Source: Chromobacterium subtsugae (GTDB lineage: Bacteria; Pseudomonadota; Gammaproteobacteria; Burkholderiales; Chromobacteriaceae). Taken from it: 64,000 bases of DNA. The notes below the pieces were generated by a model that had not been told where the DNA came from, did no database searches, and saw only the letters and a list, made by a program, of their open reading frames with translations. The stretch lies in assembly GCF_001676875.1 (NCBI RefSeq), contig NZ_JYKA01000002.1:186001-250000 (forward strand). The letters run 5' to 3'. Positions within the stretch are counted from its first letter, which is position 1. Each line of letters begins with the position of its first letter. Below, piece after piece: positions 58,341 to 64,000 of this stretch. A program made the translations under genes and the position numbers.

Positions 58341-59522
58341 TTAGCTGCGGGAAGACGCGCCGGTTGCGGCCGGCTCAGGGCTGATCTGCACCAGCGCGCC
58401 GGGCCTGAGCTTCACCAGATTGTCCAGCGCCACCCGGTCGCCGGCCTTCAGCCCCTTGTTGATCAGCACATTGAGGCCCTGTTCCTGTCCGGCCTCCACC
58501 GGGCGGAGCTGCACCCGGTTGTCCGCGCCCACCACCCAGACCGCCTTGCCTTGCTGGCTGGTCAGCACCGCCCGTTGCGGAATGGCGATGGCCTGGGCGC
58601 GGTAAGCGCCTTGCAGCAGCACCGTCACGAACTGCCCCGGCAGAATCCGTCCGTCCGGATTGGCCAGGCTGGCGCGCAGGCGCACGGTGCCGGTGGAGGC
58701 GTCCACCAGGTGGTCGGTGAAGTTGAGCGAGCCGCTGCGTTCGAAACGGCTGCCATCGGACAGCCGCAGCGACACCTTGAAGCCGCCGCCGTGGAATTTC
58801 AGCGCGCCGGACGACTGCTGGCCGCGCAGCGCGTCCAGATCCGCCTCCGGCACGTTGAAATTGACATAGATCGGATCGTTCTGGCTGATCTTGGTCAGCA
58901 TGCTGGCGTCGGCGCTGCCGCCCACCAGGCTGCCCTCGGAGCGGACCTCGCGGCTGGTCAGGCCGGAAATCGGCGCCGACACCCGGGTATAGCCCAGGTT
59001 GATCTGCGCCTCCTTCACCTTGGCTTGCGCCGCCATCACCTGGGCGCGGGCGGCTTCCCGATTGGCGGCCGCCTCGTCGAAATCCTTGCGGCTGAGCGCG
59101 TTCTCGCGGAACAGCGGCTGCACGCGGTCGTAATTCTGCTGCGCGCGGGTCAGCTCGGCCTGCCGGTCGCGCAGCGCGGCGACAGCCTGCTCCAGCGCGA
59201 TCTGGAAAGGCGCCGGGTCGATCTGGAACAGCGGATCGCCCTGCCGCACCGGCTGCCCCTCGGTGAACATCCGCTTCTGCAAGATGCCGCCCACCCGGGC
59301 CCGCACCTCCACTTCGCGCGATCCGGCCGACTGGCCGACATACTCGTACGCGACATCGACATTGCCCGGCGCCACCTGCTGCACCGAAACCGGCACCGCA
59401 GGCGCCGGCGCCTGCGCCGCCGCTTGCGCCGCGCCCAGATCCTTGCCGCAGCCGGCCAATGCCAGCGCGGCGGCCAGCGGCAGCAACGACGCCGCGACAC
59501 GTCCCTTCAAAAACTTATCCAT
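58341..59522 (-). CDS. RND periplasmic adaptor (membrane fusion protein)
   Basis: About 393 residues. A signal peptide with lipobox LALAGC anchors it to the inner membrane. Lipoyl/barrel-sandwich halves (YVGQSAGSREVEVRARVGG, GYTRVSAPISGLTSREV) flank an alpha-hairpin. The ATG at 59522 has GGGG five bases upstream and is preferred over 59528. It begins the pump genes, 17 nt before the permease. Confidence 0.93.
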   Translation of the reverse strand: MDKFLKGRVAASLLPLAAALALAGCGKDLGAAQAAAQAPAPAVPVSVQQVAPGNVDVAYEYVGQSAGSREVEVRARVGGILQKRMFTEGQPVRQGDPLFQIDPAPFQIALEQAVAALRDRQAELTRAQQNYDRVQPLFRENALSRKDFDEAAANREAARAQVMAAQAKVKEAQINLGYTRVSAPISGLTSREVRSEGSLVGGSADASMLTKISQNDPIYVNFNVPEADLDALRGQQSSGALKFHGGGFKVSLRLSDGSRFERSGSLNFTDHLVDASTGTVRLRASLANPDGRILPGQFVTVLLQGAYRAQAIAIPQRAVLTSQQGKAVWVVGADNRVQLRPVEAGQEQGLNVLINKGLKAGDRVALDNLVKLRPGALVQISPEPAATGASSRS

Positions 59523-59592
59523 ATGCACCCCGGAACTAAATAATTTTCATTAGCATTGATTTGGCGCGGGCCGCCTCTGCGGCGTCGCCCGC

Positions 59593-60738
59593 TCAGGCGT
59601 CGGCCGATTGCAGCCTGACCGCGGCGGCGCGCGGGCGGCTCCAGTACCGCATCACCGGCCGCTCCACCAGCGCGTACAGCAACCAGCCGGCCAACAGGCT
59701 GGCCAGGAAGGCCGCCAGCACCACCAGGGTCGCCGCGGCGGGCTCGAAACGGCGGCCATCCAGCCAGGCGCTAGCCAGATCCAGCACCAGCATATGCACC
59801 ATGTAAAAGGCAAACGACACTTCACCCAGCCACACCATGCGCCGGCCGTTGAAGCCGGTGGGGCGCCGCTGCGCGTCGGCCGCCGCCGCCGCGGTGATCA
59901 GCAAGGCCACCGGAATCACCGTGGCCGTGCTCAGTCCGTACAAAAACGGCACTTCCCGCGCCAGCAGATAACCGCCCAGCAACAAGCCCGCCGCGGGCAG
60001 CAGGCCCAGATCCGGCCATTTGCCGGCCCGCAGGATGCGCGCCATCAGCATGCCCAGCACAAACTCGAACATCCGCAACGGCGGGAAAAAATACGATAGC
60101 CACCACTGCTGCAGCGAAATCGGCAGGCCCGGCCCCTTGGGCGTGGCCGGCACCCAGCTGTCCACCGCCAGCTGCACCGCGAACAGCGCCAGCACCGCCG
60201 CCGCCGCGCACGGCCACAGCCGTCCGGCCGGAATGCGCGCGATGCGCTGGTTCAGCCACGGGAAGGCCAGGTAGAACAGCAGCTCGCAGCACAGCGACCA
60301 GGACGGGCTGTTGACGCCCATGAACACCTCCGGGCGCGGCACCCACGACTGCAGCAGCAGCAGATTGCTGAGCCAGACCCTGGGGTCGACGAACACATTC
60401 CCCATGCACACCATCATCAGCAGCCAGGTGAAGAAATGGTTGGGGTAGATCTTCAGCAGGCGGCGCCGGATGAAGCCGCCGGCGGAGTCGTCCGCCCGCG
60501 CCGACCAGGTCATCACGAATCCGCTGAGCACGAAGAAGAACGACACACCCAGCCAGCCGGCCTTGCTGAAGATGGACTGAAACAGCTGCGCCGCGCCGCT
60601 GTCCTGATAAGGGTTGAATTTGACGGCTGCCAGCAACGAGGCGTGAAACAGAAACACCAGCGCCGCCGCGACGAATCGCATGCCGGTCAACGAGGGCAGG
60701 CGCGGCGCCGGGCCGTTCGGCGATTGCAAGTACGTCAC
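59593..60738 (-). CDS. Acyltransferase family 3 membrane protein
   Basis: 381 residues with about ten membrane segments. The family-3 signature appears at LTGMRFVAAALVFLFHASLL (His near 34), then FFFVLSGFVMTW and RRLLKIYPNHFF. Members transfer acyl groups to sugars, lipids or small molecules at the inner membrane. The GTG start at 60738 overlaps the flavin reductase stop by 4 nt (GTGA), so the two are coupled. The acceptor is unknown. Confidence 0.85.
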   Translation of the reverse strand: MTYLQSPNGPAPRLPSLTGMRFVAAALVFLFHASLLAAVKFNPYQDSGAAQLFQSIFSKAGWLGVSFFFVLSGFVMTWSARADDSAGGFIRRRLLKIYPNHFFTWLLMMVCMGNVFVDPRVWLSNLLLLQSWVPRPEVFMGVNSPSWSLCCELLFYLAFPWLNQRIARIPAGRLWPCAAAAVLALFAVQLAVDSWVPATPKGPGLPISLQQWWLSYFFPPLRMFEFVLGMLMARILRAGKWPDLGLLPAAGLLLGGYLLAREVPFLYGLSTATVIPVALLITAAAAADAQRRPTGFNGRRMVWLGEVSFAFYMVHMLVLDLASAWLDGRRFEPAAATLVVLAAFLASLLAGWLLYALVERPVMRYWSRPRAAAVRLQSADA

Positions 60739-61223
60739 GATGCGTAGCCCTCTACCGATGTGAAATGAGACCGGTAGTAGGCAAGCGCGTCGCCGCGTCC
60801 ATGCTCGACCGCCTTCACCTCGCCGAATACCATGGTGTGGTCGCCTTTCTGATACGTGTCCTCCAGCCGGCAGTGAATGGCGGCCGCGGAATCCCCCAGC
60901 ACTTGCGGCGACACCGGGCTGGCCGGCTGCTTGGCGAACATCAGCGCCTCCTCGGCCTGGGGCCGGGCCAGGAAATACACGCTGAATTGCCTGGCGTCGC
61001 GCACCTTGCCCAGGAAGCGGGAATGGTTCTTCAGCGAAAACTGGATGATGGGCGGCACCAGCGAAACCGAACTGAACGAATTGATGGTGATGGCGATCTT
61101 GTCGTCGCCCTCTTCCAGCACCGCCAGGCAAACGCCGGTCGGGAAGCGCCCCAGCGTGCTCTTGTACTCTTGTTGCCAATGTTGGCCGTCACATTCGATG
61201 TGATGCTTTTTCAAGACTTCCAT
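60735..61223 (-). CDS. Flavin reductase domain protein
   Basis: 162 residues of the HpaC/PheA2-like split-barrel family: GRFPTGVCLAVLEEG, ITINSFSSVSLVPPIIQFSLK (flavin-binding region) and HCRLEDTYQKGDHTMVFGEV. Such proteins supply reduced flavin to a partner monooxygenase. The partner may be the partial gene at the window edge. GGGAG lies six bases before the start. Confidence 0.9.
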   Translation of the reverse strand: MEVLKKHHIECDGQHWQQEYKSTLGRFPTGVCLAVLEEGDDKIAITINSFSSVSLVPPIIQFSLKNHSRFLGKVRDARQFSVYFLARPQAEEALMFAKQPASPVSPQVLGDSAAAIHCRLEDTYQKGDHTMVFGEVKAVEHGRGDALAYYRSHFTSVEGYAS

Positions 61224-61292
61224 AGCTTTCTCCCTGCCTATGCTGCCGACGCCGCGCCGGACTCGCCGCCGGCCTGTTCCGGCGGCATCCGG

Positions 61293-62051
61293 TCAGGCGG
61301 TCACGCCGCCATCGACGACAAAGTCATGCCCGACGAAGAACGAGGCATCGCCGGAGCAGATCCACAAAATGGTCTGCACCACCTCTGACAAGCGTCCCAC
61401 CCGGCCGATGGGGATGATGCCGCCCAGCCGCTTGCCGCGCTCCTCCTCGGTTTCGCCCTCCAGCAGCGACATCGGGGTGTCCAGCGCCGCCGGGCTGACG
61501 GTGTTGATGCGGATGCCCTGCTGGATGCACTCCTTGGCCGCCGTGCGCGTCAACGCCTCGATACCGGCCTTGCTGGCGCCGTAAGCCGCGGTGCCGGGCA
61601 TCGCAAAATGGCCGCCGACGATGGACGACAAATTGACGATCACCCCTTCGCCCCGTTCCTGCATCAAGCCGATCTCCGCCCGCATGCAGCGCCAGGTGCC
61701 GTTCAGATTGGTGTCGATGATGCGGCGCCAGGCGGCCTCGTCCTGTTCGGCCACCAGGCCGGTTTCCCAGATCGCCGCATTGTTGACCGCGATGTCGAGC
61801 CGGCCATAGCGGCGCCGTATCGCCTCGAACAACCCGTCCACCTCATGCGGCAGCGAAATATCGGTCGAGTGCGACAGCGCCTGCGCGCCGGCCGCCTCGA
61901 TTTCGTTCTGCACCGCCTTCAGCTTGTCCTCGTTGCGGCCGGCCAGCACCACCGCCGCGCCTTGTCGCGCCAGTTCCAGCGCCAGCTCTCGCCCCAGGCC
62001 GCTGCCAGCTCCCGTCACCAGCGCCACCTTCCCTGCGAATTTCGTATCCAT
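61293..62051 (-). CDS. Short-chain dehydrogenase/reductase
   Basis: About 252 residues. The Rossmann motif is VTGAGSGLGRELA, NNAAI lies mid-domain, and the catalytic set is S (NLSSIVGG), Y-x3-K (YGASK). The ATG at 62051 has a GGAA site; ATGs at 62060 and 62066 are alternatives. The substrate is unknown. It sits with the cupin, flavin reductase and exporters on one strand. Confidence 0.9.
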   Translation of the reverse strand: MDTKFAGKVALVTGAGSGLGRELALELARQGAAVVLAGRNEDKLKAVQNEIEAAGAQALSHSTDISLPHEVDGLFEAIRRRYGRLDIAVNNAAIWETGLVAEQDEAAWRRIIDTNLNGTWRCMRAEIGLMQERGEGVIVNLSSIVGGHFAMPGTAAYGASKAGIEALTRTAAKECIQQGIRINTVSPAALDTPMSLLEGETEEERGKRLGGIIPIGRVGRLSEVVQTILWICSGDASFFVGHDFVVDGGVTA

Positions 62052-62118
62052 TGCTTTCATTTCCATTCAGATGCGGCGCCCGGCGCCGGGAGCATCCCGG
62101 CCCGGCGCATGCCGCGAT

Positions 62119-63294
62119 TCAGCGGGTCGCGCCCGCCAACCTTGCGCGCACGCCTTCCGCGCTGTGACGGCGCAGGAAAGGCAGCACGCTGACCAGACCG
62201 GCGATGGCCAGCGCCACCCCCACCCACAGCGGCGCGCGCAGACCGTGTCCGGCGCTCATCACCGAGCCGCCGGCCCAGGAGCCCACCACGATGCCGACAT
62301 TGATGACGGCGGTATGCACGGTGTTCACCAGCGGGCCGTTGTTGGCGACGCGCATCACGCGGATCGCCATCGCCGGATTCATCGGCAGGCCGACCAAGCC
62401 CAGCAGCGCCACCGCGACGATGGTCACCGCCTGCGATTCGGCCTTGAGCGCGAACAGCGCCAGCAGCGAGATCAGGATCACCAGCCCGACGGCCAGCACG
62501 CCCATGGTGTGCTTGTCGGCCAGGCGGCCGGTGATCATGGTGCCGACGATGGTGGCCAGGCCGTAGCAGGCGAACAGCGCCGGCACGGTAGCGGTGGAGA
62601 AGCCGCTCACCTCGGTGAAAATCGGCGCAAAGTAGGTGAAGGCGGCGAAAGTGGCGCCGATGATCAGGCCGCTGGTGCCGTAGGCGGCCCACAGATCGGC
62701 ATTGCGGAAGGCGGCGAACTCCTGCTTCAGGCTGATCTCGGCGGCCTTCGGCGATTTGGGCACCTGCACCGCGATCACCAGCCCGCAGAACAGCATCATC
62801 CCGGCCACGATCCAGAAGCTGGCGCGCCAGCCCAGATGCTGGTCGATCAGCGTGGCCGCAGGCAGGCCGACCACCGACGCCACCATCAGCCCGCCCAGCA
62901 CGATGGAGGAGGCGCGGCCGATCCGCTGCGGGCCGACGATGTCGACGCACACCGCCAGCGAGACGCCGAAGAACGCCGACTCGGCTACGCCGGACAACAC
63001 CCGCGACGCCAGCATCACTTCATAGCTGTGGGCGGTGGCGCCGATCAGCTGGCTGACGAAGAACAGCGCCACCAGCGTCAGCAGGGTGTTCTTCTTGGAC
63101 GCCTTGAGCAGCATCACCGTCAGGATGGGCCCCCCCACCACGATGCTGGCGGCGAAAGCCGACACCAGGTACCCGATGGCCGTCAGGGAAACGCCGAACT
63201 GCGCCGCCAGCGACGGCATCATCCCGGCTACCATGAACTCCGACGTGGTCATGGCGAAAATGCTCAAACCCAACACATAGATTGCCAATGGCAT
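62119..63294 (-). CDS. MFS transporter, DHA1-type
   Basis: 391 residues with twelve predicted helices. N-terminal FAMTTSEFMVAGMMPSLA and VLSGVAESAFFGVSLA are typical of the AraJ/YdhP-like drug and sugar efflux group. AAAGG precedes the start at 63294. It may export the product of the neighbouring enzymes. Confidence 0.9.
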   Translation of the reverse strand: MPLAIYVLGLSIFAMTTSEFMVAGMMPSLAAQFGVSLTAIGYLVSAFAASIVVGGPILTVMLLKASKKNTLLTLVALFFVSQLIGATAHSYEVMLASRVLSGVAESAFFGVSLAVCVDIVGPQRIGRASSIVLGGLMVASVVGLPAATLIDQHLGWRASFWIVAGMMLFCGLVIAVQVPKSPKAAEISLKQEFAAFRNADLWAAYGTSGLIIGATFAAFTYFAPIFTEVSGFSTATVPALFACYGLATIVGTMITGRLADKHTMGVLAVGLVILISLLALFALKAESQAVTIVAVALLGLVGLPMNPAMAIRVMRVANNGPLVNTVHTAVINVGIVVGSWAGGSVMSAGHGLRAPLWVGVALAIAGLVSVLPFLRRHSAEGVRARLAGATR

Positions 63295-63324
63295 GGCTTT
63301 ACCTTTCTTTATTCAAGTCAATGC

Positions 63325-63843
63325 TCAGGCGGGCTGCGCCGCTTGCGACACCTGGAAACGCAATCCCGCCTCGATCGCCCGCGCGGTGCTTTCCTCATCC
63401 GCCGGCGGCGGCGGCAAGCCGTCCTGGGCCGGCACCCCGGCCGCCAGGAAGAACTCCTCCACGCCCGCCGGGGTATAGAAAATCAGCATCCGCACCGGGT
63501 CTGCGCTGCGGTTGTGGAAGGCATGCGGCGTGCCGCGCCGGACGAACACGCGCCCCCCCGGCCCCACCTGGTACTTCGCGCCGTCGGCCATGATCTCCAG
63601 CTCGCCGTCCAGCACGACGAACAGCTCGTCGACATCGGCGTGGGCGTGCTCCGGCGGCCCGCCCGCCGGCGGCACCAGCGCGTCCAGCAAGGTCATGGTT
63701 CCGGCGCTGTGGGCGGCATCCAGCAAAATCCGGTACTCGTCCCCGCTCATCCACACGCGCTGGCCGCTGCCGGCAGGCAGGTAGGCGTGGCCGGGGCCGT
63801 CGGCGCGTCGCGCCGACAGATCGTTGTCGGTGTTGTCTTGCAT
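63325..63843 (-). CDS. Cupin domain protein
   Basis: 172 residues with one cupin barrel. The metal ligands appear as HAHADVDE (motif 1, H-x-H...E) and GTPHAFHN (motif 2 His). Related cupins include quercetin-dioxygenase-like enzymes and small isomerases. The function here is not determined. GGAG lies eight bases before the ATG at 63843. Confidence 0.82.
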   Translation of the reverse strand: MQDNTDNDLSARRADGPGHAYLPAGSGQRVWMSGDEYRILLDAAHSAGTMTLLDALVPPAGGPPEHAHADVDELFVVLDGELEIMADGAKYQVGPGGRVFVRRGTPHAFHNRSADPVRMLIFYTPAGVEEFFLAAGVPAQDGLPPPPADEESTARAIEAGLRFQVSQAAQPA

Positions 63844-63906
63844 CAGGTCTGCTCCAAACAAGAAAATGGGAGAGCGGGCGGAACAGCGCCGCCCGCGCCG
63901 GCTCGC

Positions 63907-64000
63907 TTACAGGAACGGATTGTCCGGCTGGCCGCCCAGCATCAATTCGCCGCATGTCTGCAAAATCATGTCCTGCGCCACCGCGTGCTGGCACATGGTG
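63907..64000 (-). CDS. C-terminus of an unidentified protein (5' end outside window)
   Basis: Only the last 30 codons are visible, running from TMCQHAVAQDMILQ to GGQPDNPFL and a TAA. It lies 63 nt before the cupin start on the same strand, so it is probably the upstream gene of that operon. The fragment is too short to assign. A flavin-dependent enzyme would suit the flavin reductase downstream, but that is speculation. Confidence 0.5.
   Translation of the reverse strand, partial: TMCQHAVAQDMILQTCGELMLGGQPDNPFL

Overview
The window looks like a high-GC betaproteobacterial chromosome, most likely Chromobacterium or a close relative in the Neisseriales. This is inferred from gene content and codon use; no database search was run. 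It spans the classic rpmH-dnaA chromosomal start region. Conserved GC-rich housekeeping DNA is broken by an AT-richer accessory block between gyrB and a vgrG gene (about 34.4-48.8 kb).

Region 1 (1-8.2 kb, mostly minus strand) holds biotin synthesis genes bioB, bioF, bioH and bioC. A GGDEF/EAL protein and a small methyltransferase lie among them, with comF divergent from bioB. Region 2 (8.2-24.7 kb) holds trmL, rlpA, engB, cytochrome c4, the ResB/CcsB haem-ligation pair, a TerC-CBS membrane protein, a GIY-YIG protein, a four-gene OsmF/YehYXW-type osmolyte ABC transporter, a PEP-mutase-like enzyme, an Ada-AlkA fusion lacking its glycosylase core, and a hybrid histidine kinase paired with a secreted molybdopterin-fold protein that has no cysteine. 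Region 3 (24.9-34.4 kb) is the replication core: mnmE, yidC, yidD, rnpA and rpmH on the minus strand, and dnaA, dnaN and gyrB on the plus strand.

Region 4 (34.6-44.1 kb) is a defence island directly behind gyrB. It is one overlapping operon, hsdR-hsdS-PrrC-like anticodon nuclease-RhuM-34 aa ORF-hsdM, followed by a gene for a COG2958/HrgA-like nuclease-type protein. The nuclease-like protein has an ABC ATPase and an R-x3-E...H triad, so it could act as a second line of defence if restriction is blocked.

Region 5 (44.1-46.3 kb) has a strong promoter, a leader RNA with two mutually exclusive pairings, three tandem paralogous small genes of unknown function, and a truncated HipA/YjjJ-type HTH gene flanked by phased 9-bp repeats. 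Region 6 (46.3-51.4 kb, minus) is a type VI secretion cassette: a VgrG with an AT-rich C-terminal adaptor, a lipase effector whose frame is broken at a seven-T slippery tract, a putative immunity gene, a decayed small gene and a membrane-anchored hypothetical.

Region 7 (51.5-64 kb) has a family VIII-like esterase divergent from a LysR regulator. Then comes a long minus-strand run: partial gene, cupin, MFS exporter, SDR, flavin reductase, acyltransferase, and an RND tripartite pump. It resembles a small-molecule modification and export cluster whose start lies beyond the window.
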